From Acidobacteriota bacterium (GTDB taxonomy: Bacteria > Acidobacteriota > Blastocatellia > RBC074): a stretch of DNA of 64,000 nt. A program made the position numbers and the translations under genes. Below the pieces are notes generated by a model. That model made no database searches and was not told where the DNA came from. It saw nothing but the letters and a program-made list of their open reading frames with translations. Shown in pieces: positions 45,349 to 54,474 of this stretch. The stretch spans positions 124,001 through 188,000 of the forward strand of contig JAFDVI010000004.1 of assembly GCA_018269055.1 (NCBI GenBank), given 5' to 3'. The stretch's first letter is position 1. Each line of letters opens with the position of its first letter.

Positions 45349-48300
45349 CCATTAAAACCATTGGCTTACTGGACGCCATCAAAACTCCTTCCAATCCATT
45401 TCCGGGATTGCGTCCGTTTGAAAGCAACGAAAGCCATCTGTTTTTTGGCCGCGATGAACAAATTGGCAAGCTGTTGACCAAATTTGCTCAGACTCGATTT
45501 CTGGCTGTGGTTGGCACTTCGGGCAGCGGCAAATCCTCGCTGGTGCGCGCCGGACTGATTCCTGCCCTTCGCACCGGGATGCTGCCCAACGCCAAGGGTA
45601 AATGGCGCATTGCCGTCATGCGGCCCAGCAACGACCCGATGGGCAATTTGGTTCGCGCACTAAACGCGCCGGATGTTTTCGGCTCAGCGGAACCGGAAAA
45701 CGTCGCTATCCAAAACGCAATTACCGAAGCCACATTGCGATTGGGCAGTCGCGGGTTGATCGAAGTCGCACATCAAAACCTGATGACTGGCGACGAAAAC
45801 CTGCTGGTTTTGGTAGATCAATTTGAAGAGTTGTTCCGATACTTACGCGAAGCGCGTAAAGCCGGAAACCTTCAGGCCGAAAACGACGCAGCGGATTTCG
45901 TCAAACTCCTGCTGGAATCCGCCAAAGCCGAAGCGAACATTTACGTCGTCATCACTATGCGCTCGGATTTTCTGGGCGACTGTTCGCAATTCTGGAATTT
46001 GCCCGAAGCCATCAACGATAGTCAGTATTTGGTTCCTCGATTTACGCGCGACCAGTTGCGCGAAGTGATCGAAGGCCCGGTTGCTATCGGCGGCGGACAA
46101 ATTGCTTCGCGACTGGTGAACCAACTGCTCAATGACATTGCCGACAACCAGGATCAGTTGCCGATTCTGCAACACGCCCTGATGAGAGCCTGGGATGAAT
46201 GGAGACAACCACGGCACCATCACGAAACGTCTCCCGAAGCAATTGACCTTTGCTGTTATACAGAAATTGGAGGAATGGTTGGCGCGCTTTCTAAACATGC
46301 CAACGAGGCTTATGAAGCGTTGCCAAATAAACATTACCGCCTCATTGCAGAGAAAATGTTCAAAGTGCTGACTGAAAAAGGTGAAGACAATCGGGAAATT
46401 CGCCGATCAGTGGAGTTCAGCAAACTGCGCGCTGTCGCCGAAGCAAGCGAAGATGAACTCAAAACTGTTATCGAGACCTTTCGTCAACCAGGCTGCTCTT
46501 TTCTAATGCCGCCAGTGGGAACTGAGCTGGAAGGAGAGAAAAAAATTCTGGTGGACATCTCTCATGAAAGTCTTATTCGCGCCTGGACTCAATTGCAGCA
46601 ATGGGCGAATGAAGAAGCGGAATCGGCGACAATATATCGTCGATTAACCGATGCCGCTCGTCGCAAAGCTGAGTTCTGGCGCGGCAAAGATTTGCTTGAA
46701 GCTGAAGGCTGGCTAACCAAAAACAATCCGACAGAAAGTTGGGCAGAACGATATGATTCAATGTTTTCTGAGGCAATGGACTTTCTGCGCAACAGTCAAG
46801 TAAAGCGCGAACAGGAGCGTGAACGTACCGAGCATCAACAACGTGAGGAAGCCGACCGGATTCAACGCGAATTAGAAACGCAGACAATCGCAAAAGCCGA
46901 GAGACGGCGTGCAGAAGAGCAAGCTAAAAACGCTAGAAATTTACGCTGGTTGGCGAGCCTAGCACTTATGTTAGCCCTGCTCGCCGGTGCGGCGGCTTCG
47001 GTGGCTATTTCTTACTATTTGGCTACCGAAAATCAGCGAGCCAACGCAGATGAGCAACGGCGGAAGGCAGAAGTTAATGAATTGGAAGCTGTAAAGCAAA
47101 CATTTTATGCGAATGGAGCTAAGGAAGAGGCTCTCGCAGCAGCCAAAGTTGCTGCAGAGAAACAGCGAATTGCAGAAGCGACCCAACAAGCCTTTGAATT
47201 TCAAAAGAAATTGGTTGCTGAACAAAATGTTCTCTTACAATCTCAACAAAAGAAGTTGCAAGCAAGCTTAGACACTTCGCGCAGCCTTCTTTATGTCGCC
47301 AACCAACTGTTAGCCTGGAACGCTTTTGTTCAAAATGATTCCAATCGTTGTCAATATTTCCTGAACGCCTCATTTCCTATATCAGGGACAAATAATAAGG
47401 ACGATACCCGCAGTTTCGATTGGTATTATCTTTGGCGTCAAATTCACGATGAAAAACAAACGCTAAAAGGACATACGGAATCTGTCTGGTCTGTGGCATG
47501 TTCGCCCGATGGAAGGATGCTGGCTAGTGGCAGCTCTGACAAAACTCTGAGGCTGTGGGATCTCAGCAGTGGAAGGGAGATTCACAAATTCGAAGGGCAC
47601 TCAGGCGTTGTCAATTCCATAGCGTTTTCGCCCGATGGGCTCACAGTGGCCAGCGGTAGTTCTGACAAGACACTTCGACTTTGGGATGTTAGGAGTGGCA
47701 AACAAATGCGCGTATTCGTTGGCTCATCCGGCACAATATTATCATTAGCATTTTCGCCCGATGGACAGACACTAGCCAGTGGCAGTGACGACAGAACACT
47801 GCGATTGTGGAGTGTAAGCAATGGCACACAAGTACGTAAGTTTGAAGGTCATAAATCTGTTATTAGATCAGTGGCGTTTTCGCCTAACGGACAAAGGCTG
47901 GCTAGCGGCAGTTGGGATAAAACGTTGAGGCTGTGGGATGTCACCAGCGGCAAGGAGTTACGTAGACTTGAAGGACATACAGAGTACGTCTGGTCAGTAG
48001 CGTTTTCGCCTGATGGACAAACGCTGGCCAGCGGCAGTTCTGACAAGACCCTTCGACTATGGGATGTCGCCAGCGGCAAGGAATTGCGCAAGCTAGAAGG
48101 ACACACAAGTTTAGTCTCGACAGTAGCGTTTTCGCGTGATGGACAGATGTTGGCCAGTGGCAGCTACGACAAGACGCTACGGCTTTGGGATGCCACCACT
48201 GGCAAAGAACTTCGAAGATTCATTGGGCACTTAGGCGCTATCAATTCTGTAGAGTTTTCACCTGATGGACACACTTTGGTTAGCGGTAGTTTTGACCAAA

Positions 48301-49238
48301 CACTAAGACTATGGGATTTCGCCATCGGCAAAGAGATGAGTAAGCTCGAAGAACATGTATCCACTATCCTGTCAGTGGCCTTTTCGCCGGACGGACGGAT
48401 GCTGGCCAGGGCCAGTTATGACAAATCGGTCAAGCTCTGGGATGTACAGAGCCGTAAAGAACTCGCCACGCTTCAAGGGCACAGGGGTTCAGTCAATTCG
48501 GTCGCCTTCTCGTCCGACGGGCGGACGCTGGCTAGCGCAAGTGATGACAAATCGGTCAAGCTCTGGGATGTACAGAGCCATAAAGAACTCGCCACGCTTC
48601 AAGGGCACAGGGAGCCAGTCAATTCGGTCGCCTTCTCGCCCGACGGGCGAACAGTGGCCACCGCAAGTTATGACAAATCGGTCAAGCTCTGGGATGTACA
48701 GAGCTGTAAAGAACTCGCCACGCTTCAAGGGCACGGGGGAGCAGTCTGGTCAGTGGCCTTCTCACCGGATGGGCGGACGCTGGCCAGTTCAAGTTATGAC
48801 AAATCGGTCAAGCTCTGGGATGTACAGAGCCGTAAAGAACTCGCCACGCTTCAGTGGCACGGGTCTTCTGTCAGGTCGGTGGCCTTCTCGCCGGATGGAC
48901 GAATATTAGCCAGCGCTAGCTCTGACTCGGTCAAACTGTGGGATATACAGAGCCGCAGAGAATTCGCCACGCTCCAAGGGCACAGCGCTCCGGTCTGGGC
49001 AGTGGCCTTCTCACCGGACGGGCGGACGCTGGCCAGCGCAAGTTATGACAAATTGGTCAAGCTCTGGGATATACAGAGCGGTAAGGAACTTGTCACGCTC
49101 CAGGGGCACGGGGATTCGGTCAATTCGGTGGCCTTCTCACCGGATGGGCGGACGCTGGCCAGCGCAAGTTCTGACAACTCGGTCAAGCTCTGGCGCGGAG
49201 CGACGGATGAGGAGATTGCTCGACAGCAAAATCGTTGA
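45345..49238 (+). CDS. nSTAND1 NTPase with transmembrane segment and 14 WD40 repeats
   Basis: A 1297-residue protein. The ATG at 45345 overlaps the TIR gene stop; AAAGGAGA is the site. Residues 15-60 carry the nSTAND1 hallmark NPFPGLRPF...HLFFGRDEQ; Walker A is GTSGSGKS at 57-64, Walker B LLVLVDQFEE at 153-162. A winged-helix-like region follows to about 470, then a charged coiled coil, one hydrophobic segment near 532-558 (LASLALMLALLAGAAASVAI), another coiled coil, and from about 708 fourteen 42-residue WD40 units. Units 1-7 have the TLRLWD type, units 8-14 the SVKLWD type: two seven-bladed propellers. STAND proteins oligomerise on ligand binding by the repeats and activate a partner, here most likely the TIR protein. 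Confidence 0.92.
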   Translation: MTIKTIGLLDAIKTPSNPFPGLRPFESNESHLFFGRDEQIGKLLTKFAQTRFLAVVGTSGSGKSSLVRAGLIPALRTGMLPNAKGKWRIAVMRPSNDPMGNLVRALNAPDVFGSAEPENVAIQNAITEATLRLGSRGLIEVAHQNLMTGDENLLVLVDQFEELFRYLREARKAGNLQAENDAADFVKLLLESAKAEANIYVVITMRSDFLGDCSQFWNLPEAINDSQYLVPRFTRDQLREVIEGPVAIGGGQIASRLVNQLLNDIADNQDQLPILQHALMRAWDEWRQPRHHHETSPEAIDLCCYTEIGGMVGALSKHANEAYEALPNKHYRLIAEKMFKVLTEKGEDNREIRRSVEFSKLRAVAEASEDELKTVIETFRQPGCSFLMPPVGTELEGEKKILVDISHESLIRAWTQLQQWANEEAESATIYRRLTDAARRKAEFWRGKDLLEAEGWLTKNNPTESWAERYDSMFSEAMDFLRNSQVKREQERERTEHQQREEADRIQRELETQTIAKAERRRAEEQAKNARNLRWLASLALMLALLAGAAASVAISYYLATENQRANADEQRRKAEVNELEAVKQTFYANGAKEEALAAAKVAAEKQRIAEATQQAFEFQKKLVAEQNVLLQSQQKKLQASLDTSRSLLYVANQLLAWNAFVQNDSNRCQYFLNASFPISGTNNKDDTRSFDWYYLWRQIHDEKQTLKGHTESVWSVACSPDGRMLASGSSDKTLRLWDLSSGREIHKFEGHSGVVNSIAFSPDGLTVASGSSDKTLRLWDVRSGKQMRVFVGSSGTILSLAFSPDGQTLASGSDDRTLRLWSVSNGTQVRKFEGHKSVIRSVAFSPNGQRLASGSWDKTLRLWDVTSGKELRRLEGHTEYVWSVAFSPDGQTLASGSSDKTLRLWDVASGKELRKLEGHTSLVSTVAFSRDGQMLASGSYDKTLRLWDATTGKELRRFIGHLGAINSVEFSPDGHTLVSGSFDQTLRLWDFAIGKEMSKLEEHVSTILSVAFSPDGRMLARASYDKSVKLWDVQSRKELATLQGHRGSVNSVAFSSDGRTLASASDDKSVKLWDVQSHKELATLQGHREPVNSVAFSPDGRTVATASYDKSVKLWDVQSCKELATLQGHGGAVWSVAFSPDGRTLASSSYDKSVKLWDVQSRKELATLQWHGSSVRSVAFSPDGRILASASSDSVKLWDIQSRREFATLQGHSAPVWAVAFSPDGRTLASASYDKLVKLWDIQSGKELVTLQGHGDSVNSVAFSPDGRTLASASSDNSVKLWRGATDEEIARQQNR
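47467..49230 (+). repeat. Tandem 126-bp WD40-coding repeats
   Basis: Fourteen units of about 126 bp in the 3' half of the NTPase gene. The last seven (about 48350-49230) are nearly identical to one another at the DNA level over long runs, for example the block beginning GACAAATCGGTCAAGCTCTG recurs at 48421, 48547 and 48673. The first seven are more diverged. This points to recent unit duplication or gene conversion in the second propeller only. Confidence 0.9.
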
Positions 49239-49262
49239 TTGGAAAACCAAAACTAAAAGAAC

Positions 49263-49390
49263 CTACCGTCCTGGCCTGACAGGACCTGCCGCAGTTTGCG
49301 GAATGAGTTGCAAAAATTTTAGCAAGCCGAAGCTATCCACGTTCAACAACAAATTCTCGAGAATCTGCGTGTAGGTGTTGGCGTCGCAAC
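49263..49390 (-). pseudogene. Decayed 3'-end remnant of a penicillin-binding protein gene
   Basis: Read on the minus strand, 49263-49370 translates to ENLLLNVDSFGLLKFLQLIPQ-TAA and a stop. It aligns with the C-terminus of the intact transpeptidase gene at 50272 ([26 protein letters not shown]), with shared codons such as AATTTG and ATTCCGCAA. The similarity fades upstream of about 49390 and no catalytic motif is left. It is in the same orientation as the intact gene and 1 kb away, between the STAND gene and a low-complexity gene. The rest of the gap 49239-49618 holds nothing else I can identify. Confidence 0.7.
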
Positions 49391-49618
49391 CATCCTTTTC
49401 AGTCCGCGCGCTACACCAAAACAAGCATGGCTGAATTCATCACGCAGCCTCCGGCCACAACCGGCAAATCCGGATTGCTTTATCTTTGAATCAGTTAGCT
49501 GAAATCTCGGCGTTGCGCTCGCTCTGGCCCGGCAAATGCAATAGCGGGGCGCGAAAGGAAACCCTGGGCTGGGGAATGCAATGTCGCAGGCTGGCAGACT
49601 CAGGCGAGAGAGAAAACA

Positions 49619-50188
49619 ATGAACATTCAACAGATTAAACAAATCGCAATTGCCCTGACCGTCACGACAGGCTTTGTCATTGGCGCCGGATTCTTTGGAC
49701 ATTCCCTGGTGCAGGCACAGGATGGCCGTTACAACCAAAATCGTCGAGACGACCGTTGGGATCGGGATCGCCGTCACGATGAACATCAAAACGACCGCCG
49801 GGATGATCGCTGGGATAATCGGCAAAATCGCCGCGAAGAGCGTCGGGAAGAACGACGGGAAGACCGTCGTGATGATCGCCGCTACGACCACAACGGCCCG
49901 TATGACAACAATGGCCGCTATGGCACTTACGGCAGAAACGATGGCCGTTATGGCACCTACGGCAGAAATGACGGGTACGGATACGGGAATTACGGGTACA
50001 ACCAGGACGAACAACGCGGGTACCGCGACGGGTTGGATCGGGGTCAAGAAGACGCGCGAGATCGTCGTCGCGCCGACCCCAACAATTCCAGCCATTTCCG
50101 CAGTGGCAACGCGGCGTACCGCGAAGGTTTCCGCAGAGGATATTTGGAAGGTTACCGGCAATACGGAGGGAATTACGGTCGCTGGTAA
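49619..50188 (+). CDS. Secreted low-complexity Arg/Asp/Gly/Tyr-rich protein
   Basis: A 189-residue protein starting at ATG 49619 after GAGAGAGAA. A signal peptide (about 1-34, ending VQAQDG) precedes a strongly charged repeat region (DDRWDRDRRHDEHQNDRR, REERREERREDRRDD; about 35-85), a Gly/Tyr/Asn region (NGRYGTYGRNDGRYGTYGR; about 92-130) and a C-terminal helical part with the pattern YRDGLDRGQEDARDR and YREGFRRGYLEGYRQ. Proteins of this look are common in Acidobacteriota and of unknown function; surface or envelope stress roles are guesses. It lies between the PBP remnant and the convergent intact PBP gene, ending at a bidirectional terminator. Confidence 0.8.
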   Translation: MNIQQIKQIAIALTVTTGFVIGAGFFGHSLVQAQDGRYNQNRRDDRWDRDRRHDEHQNDRRDDRWDNRQNRREERREERREDRRDDRRYDHNGPYDNNGRYGTYGRNDGRYGTYGRNDGYGYGNYGYNQDEQRGYRDGLDRGQEDARDRRRADPNNSSHFRSGNAAYREGFRRGYLEGYRQYGGNYGRW

Positions 50189-50213
50189 TTGAACGCGTCG
50201 TCCTCAACCAAAC

Positions 50214-50251
50214 GCAAAAAGGTCGCTGATTTGATGTCAGCGACCTTTTGC
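50214..50251. terminator. Bidirectional rho-independent terminator
   Basis: A 9-bp perfect stem, 50221-50229 GGTCGCTGA with 50237-50245 TCAGCGACC, loop of 7, flanked by AAAAA on the left and TTTT on the right. It lies between the convergent low-complexity and PBP genes and can stop transcription from both sides. Confidence 0.9.
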
Positions 50252-50271
50252 TTTTGCAGAGTTGAAATCGT

Positions 50272-52080
50272 CTATCGCGGCAACGGCTGCCGACTAGGAG
50301 TAGCCGCTGTTTGCGGAATCGGCTGTTGCGGTGGCGGTTTCAGCAAACCAAGATTGTCGGCCTTCAGTAACAAATTGCCCGCAATTGGCGCGGAGGTTTT
50401 GGCTCCATAACCGCCTTCTTCGACAATCACTGCCCAGGCGATCATCGGATTTTCGACCGGAGCGAAGCCGATGAACCAGGAATCTATGCGGTGTTTTTCG
50501 GCCATCTTGATGCGGATTCTGCCTGCGCGGTCTTTGTAAGTTTTCGGTTTGCCGGTTTGGGGATCAATTTCGGGGACGGTGCGCTGGGCGGTGCCGGTTT
50601 TGCCTCCGGCGTTGATTTTGCCACGAACCAATCCGCCGAAGGCTCCGGCGGCGGTTCCGCGCTGTACGACCGAAGCCATCAAGGTTCGCATCTTGGCGGC
50701 GGTTTGCGGCGACATGGCCTGGCTCATGGCGACGGGCGGGCGTCCCAATTCCATCATCGGTTTCATAACGTTGCCGTTGTTATTCGCGACTGCCGCCGCG
50801 ACCATCGCCATCTGCAACACGGTCAATTGCACGTAGCCTTGCCCGATGGATTCCAAGCCCAGGTCGTATTTTGTGACGCCCCTGCCCGCGACAAAGGTTG
50901 AAAAGCGCGGCGACAGTACGCCGGACAACACTGGGTTTTCCGTATTCCAGAAATTCGGCGCAAAGCCCGCGCGCAAGGACTCTCCGCCGGTATCGAACAC
51001 CTTCAACCCAAAGCGCGTGGCGGCTTCGCCCATGCGCTGCCGTTCGAGTTCAACGCCGAGTTGCGCAAAGTATTGATTGCAGGAATGCGTATAGGCTTCG
51101 AGCAAGTTCATGGAGCCGTGCGCTTCGCCCTCGTCGTCGCGAATGGGACGGCCGGAACCGGGCGGCGTCCAGCCTTCGCCGCGACAGTAAAACACCTTGT
51201 CATCCAACCGCGCGTCAAGCGCAGCGGCGGCGGTGATCGTTTTCAGCGTGGAACCGGGCAGGTAGTATTCGTTCAAGGCTCGGTTGAGCATCGGTTTGCG
51301 CGCAACGTCGGTTTGCAGCTTTGCCCAGGTGGGGTCGTTGTTTACATCGTCGGGATCGAAGCCCGGCGTGCTGACCATCGCCAGAATTTCACCGGTCTGG
51401 GGATTGAGCATCACCAGCGCGCCGCGTTTGTTTTGCAGTTGATCAGCGGCGGCGCGCTGCAAATCATAATCAATCGTTAAGGTCAAATCCTGGCCAACCG
51501 CCGGGCGCGGAGGTTCGCTGCTGAAATCCGTGAGTTTCTGCCACAAGCTTTTTTCTTCCTTCGGCGGAGGCGGCGCGGCAACGGCGCGCTCCAAACCGTC
51601 TTCGCCGCGAAGCAGCGTGGCGAACCCGATGATGTGCGAAGCGGCATCGCCCAGCGGATAATCGCGTTTGATTTCGCCATTCAGGTACCGGTACTTGGCC
51701 AGGGCGCGGCGCGTGTCTTTGTGGCGGTCGAAAATCCATCCGCGCAACGTGCTTTCGTTTTCGCGGCGGTTGCGTTGATCGTGGCGCGCTTTCAATCCCG
51801 CGAAATCTTCATCGGTTCCAAGCGGGCCAGTCGAATACAATCCCCAGTACAAATGAAATCCCAGCGCCGCCAGGACGGTCAGCGCAAAAGCCCAGCGCAC
51901 CCAACGCAATCGTTTGCTGGTTAGTCGAGGGCCAAAATCTTCCTGCAGATTCGGCGGCAAATTCGGATCAGTTTGCGTCGTCAAACGTGCGCGATACCGC
52001 CAAGCGGACAAAAACAGCGACAATACCAAACCGATCAACCCAATCAGCAAAACCAACGTTGCGATAAATGGAAAATTCAT
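50272..52080 (-). CDS. Class B penicillin-binding protein (PbpA-like transpeptidase)
   Basis: A 602-residue D,D-transpeptidase. One to two N-terminal membrane segments (residues about 5-25 and 62-85), a linker, and the penicillin-binding domain. The active-site motifs are intact: SxxK as STLK in [13 protein letters not shown], SxN as SCN in THSCNQYFA, and KTG in GGKTGTAQ. The domain arrangement (no large N-terminal dimerisation module) resembles mycobacterial PbpA more than PBP2. It ends with a Pro/Gln-rich tail. The gene follows the FHA gene by 113 bp, in the same direction, a pairing also seen in Actinobacteria. Cross-links peptidoglycan during growth or division. The ribosome site before ATG 52080 is weak. 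Confidence 0.92.
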   Translation of the reverse strand: MNFPFIATLVLLIGLIGLVLSLFLSAWRYRARLTTQTDPNLPPNLQEDFGPRLTSKRLRWVRWAFALTVLAALGFHLYWGLYSTGPLGTDEDFAGLKARHDQRNRRENESTLRGWIFDRHKDTRRALAKYRYLNGEIKRDYPLGDAASHIIGFATLLRGEDGLERAVAAPPPPKEEKSLWQKLTDFSSEPPRPAVGQDLTLTIDYDLQRAAADQLQNKRGALVMLNPQTGEILAMVSTPGFDPDDVNNDPTWAKLQTDVARKPMLNRALNEYYLPGSTLKTITAAAALDARLDDKVFYCRGEGWTPPGSGRPIRDDEGEAHGSMNLLEAYTHSCNQYFAQLGVELERQRMGEAATRFGLKVFDTGGESLRAGFAPNFWNTENPVLSGVLSPRFSTFVAGRGVTKYDLGLESIGQGYVQLTVLQMAMVAAAVANNNGNVMKPMMELGRPPVAMSQAMSPQTAAKMRTLMASVVQRGTAAGAFGGLVRGKINAGGKTGTAQRTVPEIDPQTGKPKTYKDRAGRIRIKMAEKHRIDSWFIGFAPVENPMIAWAVIVEEGGYGAKTSAPIAGNLLLKADNLGLLKPPPQQPIPQTAATPSRQPLPR

Positions 52081-52095
52081 AGGTTAGGAAAAGAG

Positions 52096-52187
52096 GTGGA
52101 CAGGATTTACAAGATTCAACAGGATTGGCCGAAACAACGAGTGCTTGTTTCATCGTGCGAAAGCTTGTCAATCCTGTCGAAATTTTT
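52096..52187. repeat. Short dispersed-type repeat (ACAGGATT units)
   Basis: The 113-bp gap between the FHA gene and the PBP gene contains GGACAGGATTTACAAGATTC and CAACAGGATTGG on the plus strand, and the reverse form GTCAATCCTGTCG near 52175-52187. This ACAGGATT motif in direct and inverted order is seen as an intergenic repeat in many bacteria. It can fold into a weak hairpin in the transcript. Confidence 0.5.
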
Positions 52188-52193
52188 TGGCGT

Positions 52194-53000
52194 TCAGTCG
52201 CTCAGCTTCACTTCCAACAACAATTCGACATCGCCGAATTGCAAGCGGTCTCCGTGGCGGACGATTTTACGGTCGGCGGGTTCTAGCTGGACTCCATTGA
52301 TCGAAGTTCCGTTGGCGCTGTTGCGGTCGGCAAGTTCCAAGTTGCCGTCGCCGCGCAGCACAAACGCTGCGTGAAAATTGGACACCGACAGGTCATTGAT
52401 GGGAAGGGCGTTCGCCGAATTGCGGCCAATGCCGGCGGGATCTGCCTTACTGTTGACTGTGGCTTTAACCTGCCATTTTTTCGATTGATCGCGCAACGTG
52501 ACTTCGCAGCTTTTTTCGGCGACGGTTTCTATGATGTTTCCGGCAGCCGGAAGCTCCCGGTTGAACTGCGGCGAATCCAGCACGGCGGCTTTGGCTTCGC
52601 CGAATTCTGCCCGCACTTCCAACCCGCGCGTGAACGCGTCGTAAGCAATTTTGACCTGGACGGTTCCGGTCGTGTCGTAGCGGCGGTTGTAAATGTATTC
52701 GTAAATGTTCGTGGTTAGTTCGCGTTCCAGATATTCGCGGCGAGGCGCGCCCATGCGCGTGTAGGTTTCAAAATCATACCGGAGCGTCATCAAATTCGGC
52801 GCAACGATCTTTTGCCCTTCGTGGCGAAGATTTTCGTCAACCGCCTGTTCCAGGTGCGGAATCAGCGCCGCCAGATCGGTGCGCGGCACTGCCGTCCGCC
52901 GTAGCGCAAAATCAATCACGCCACCCATGCGCTCAAAAAATCGCCGGATGAAAAACTCAGCGCGATTGGTGACTGCAGTAATTTTCGGTTCTCCACTCAT
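52194..53000 (-). CDS. FhaA-like protein (DUF3662 plus FHA domain)
   Basis: A 268-residue protein. ATG 53000 begins MSGEPKITAV; the open frame reaches 12 codons further up. Residues about 10-125 match the DUF3662 N-terminal domain of mycobacterial FhaA (FFERMGGVIDFAL, LEQAVDENLRHEGQKIVAPN, YIYNRRYDTTGTVQV). Residues about 180-262 form an FHA domain with SVSNFHAAF (Ser and His of the phosphothreonine pocket) and NSANGTSINGV. FhaA binds phosphothreonine in cell-wall regulators. No Ser/Thr kinase is in this window. It precedes the PBP gene and may link kinase signalling to peptidoglycan synthesis. Confidence 0.88.
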   Translation of the reverse strand: MSGEPKITAVTNRAEFFIRRFFERMGGVIDFALRRTAVPRTDLAALIPHLEQAVDENLRHEGQKIVAPNLMTLRYDFETYTRMGAPRREYLERELTTNIYEYIYNRRYDTTGTVQVKIAYDAFTRGLEVRAEFGEAKAAVLDSPQFNRELPAAGNIIETVAEKSCEVTLRDQSKKWQVKATVNSKADPAGIGRNSANALPINDLSVSNFHAAFVLRGDGNLELADRNSANGTSINGVQLEPADRKIVRHGDRLQFGDVELLLEVKLSD

Positions 53001-53042
53001 AACGTTTCGATTCAATGTTCTGTGCGTGTATAACAACGCTGC

Positions 53043-53588
53043 TCAACCGGCTGGGGTTCTGCGAAAGAAAATTTCCTTCAGCGAACAGCGAAATCCCGGC
53101 AACAAGTCTTCGCTAACCAGGTCGCTATCTGGCGGAAATGCAATGATGTTCGTGGCGGAACGGTACACTGTCACAATTTGGTTTTCCGGGGAAACCACCC
53201 ATACCTGTTTGACGCCCGCGGCCAGGTATTCCAGGGCCTTGGCGTAAACCTTTTCGTAAAAATCATTGGGTGAAATGATCTCAATTGCCAAGTCCGGAGG
53301 CATCGGCCATTTGGTTTCCGGCTCACCTTCTTCCGGGATTCGTTCAGCAGAAACGAATGCGAGGTCAGGAATGCGCTCATTTTCGCCAATTTGAAAACTG
53401 CTTTCCGGGTAAACTTCACCGAGATTGTGACTTTCAACAAAGGCACCCAATTTACGCGTAAGCCGTCCACACACGCCACTATGTCTTGCTCCGGGCATCT
53501 CTTTCTCCTCCAGTTGGCCGTTGACGAGTTCATACGACCGTTCGGAATCCAGTTCGGCAACAGGTTGCAGTTCAGTTGCAGTAGCCAT
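53043..53588 (-). CDS. Uma2-family (DUF820) restriction-endonuclease-like protein
   Basis: A 181-residue PD-(D/E)XK-fold protein. ATG 53588 follows AAGGAG. Family marks: YELVNGQLEEKEMPGARHS at the start, ERIPDLAFVS (catalytic Asp), PPDLAIEIISPNDFYEKVYAK (Glu and downstream Lys) and YLAAGVKQVWVVSPENQIVTVY. Uma2 proteins are abundant in Cyanobacteria and Acidobacteriota; their in vivo role is not known and nuclease activity is inferred from fold. It sits between the sigma factor and the FHA gene, all on the minus strand. Confidence 0.88.
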   Translation of the reverse strand: MATATELQPVAELDSERSYELVNGQLEEKEMPGARHSGVCGRLTRKLGAFVESHNLGEVYPESSFQIGENERIPDLAFVSAERIPEEGEPETKWPMPPDLAIEIISPNDFYEKVYAKALEYLAAGVKQVWVVSPENQIVTVYRSATNIIAFPPDSDLVSEDLLPGFRCSLKEIFFRRTPAG

Positions 53589-53650
53589 GGCTTTGCACTC
53601 CTTATTGAAATTAAGCGGATAAATCTTACCAGATTAACTCAGTAAACTCG

Positions 53651-54238
53651 TCATTCTGCCAAACTCACATCACCTTGACTGAGTTCGCGGTACAGCCAGG
53701 CTTTGGCTTTGGCCCATTCGCGTTTGACGGTGATTTCGGAAATGCCGAGCACTTCGGCGACTTCTTCGATGCTCAGACCTCCAAAATAGCGAAGCTCGAC
53801 AATTTTGCTTTTGCGGTCATCAATTTTTTCCAGTCGTTCCAACGCTTGATGGAGCGCCAGCAATTCGACCGAGCTTTCATCGCTGACGGCCAATCCCTCA
53901 TCCAGCGTCACCTGAACGGCTCCGCCGCCGCGTTTGGCATATTGTTTTGCCCGCGCGTGGTCTACCAACAGATGGCGCATGACTTGCGCCGCAATGGCGA
54001 AAAAATGCGCACGGTTTTGCCATTCCACGGTTTGTTGGTTGACCAATCGCAAATAGGCTTCGTTAACCAGAGCGTTGGTTTGCAATGTGTGCGACGAATT
54101 TTCGCGGCGCATATAGCGTTTGGCCAAATCGCGCAATTCGTCATACACCAGAGGCATCAACTGATTCAGCGCGTCGCTGTTTCCTCCGCGCCAATCAATC
54201 AACAGTTGCGTGACATTTGCTGAAGTCGGGGTAGTCAT
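53651..54238 (-). CDS. ECF sigma factor (TIGR02999-like)
   Basis: A 195-residue RNA polymerase sigma factor. Region 2 is at about residues 20-90 ([40 protein letters not shown]), region 4 at about 130-185 ([40 protein letters not shown]). The [12 protein letters not shown] linker and YLRLV pattern match the TIGR02999 group common in Planctomycetes and Acidobacteriota. No anti-sigma gene is adjacent. ATG 54238 has no strong site. It is 62 bp upstream of the Uma2 gene, same strand. Confidence 0.93.
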   Translation of the reverse strand: MTTPTSANVTQLLIDWRGGNSDALNQLMPLVYDELRDLAKRYMRRENSSHTLQTNALVNEAYLRLVNQQTVEWQNRAHFFAIAAQVMRHLLVDHARAKQYAKRGGGAVQVTLDEGLAVSDESSVELLALHQALERLEKIDDRKSKIVELRYFGGLSIEEVAEVLGISEITVKREWAKAKAWLYRELSQGDVSLAE

Positions 54239-54474
54239 ACGGTGTCAACGTCCTTATCATTTCATTCGTTCCTGTGTTGAGTTGGGCAACGAGTTTGACC
54301 TTACGTCCGATCAACCCGCGACGGATTATAACGCCTGCCCGATTGCCTCTCCCAATCCAACGAGCATTAACAACGGAAAAATCCTTCCGAACCGATTTCG
54401 TTTCGCTCCAAAATAGAATGGCGCATCCGAGCAAACGATCACTCAAATGCGCCACTGATTGCGAGACTACTGGC

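Noticed and set aside
47467..49230. CRISPR array from the tandem repeats
   Set aside because: The repeats are 126 bp, have no spacers and code WD40 units in frame.
49343..50161. 272-codon minus-strand frame rich in Ala/Val/Ile/Pro
   Set aside because: Mostly the antisense of the repetitive low-complexity gene at 49619; the Val/Ile-rich composition comes from the complement of the Arg/Asp codons.
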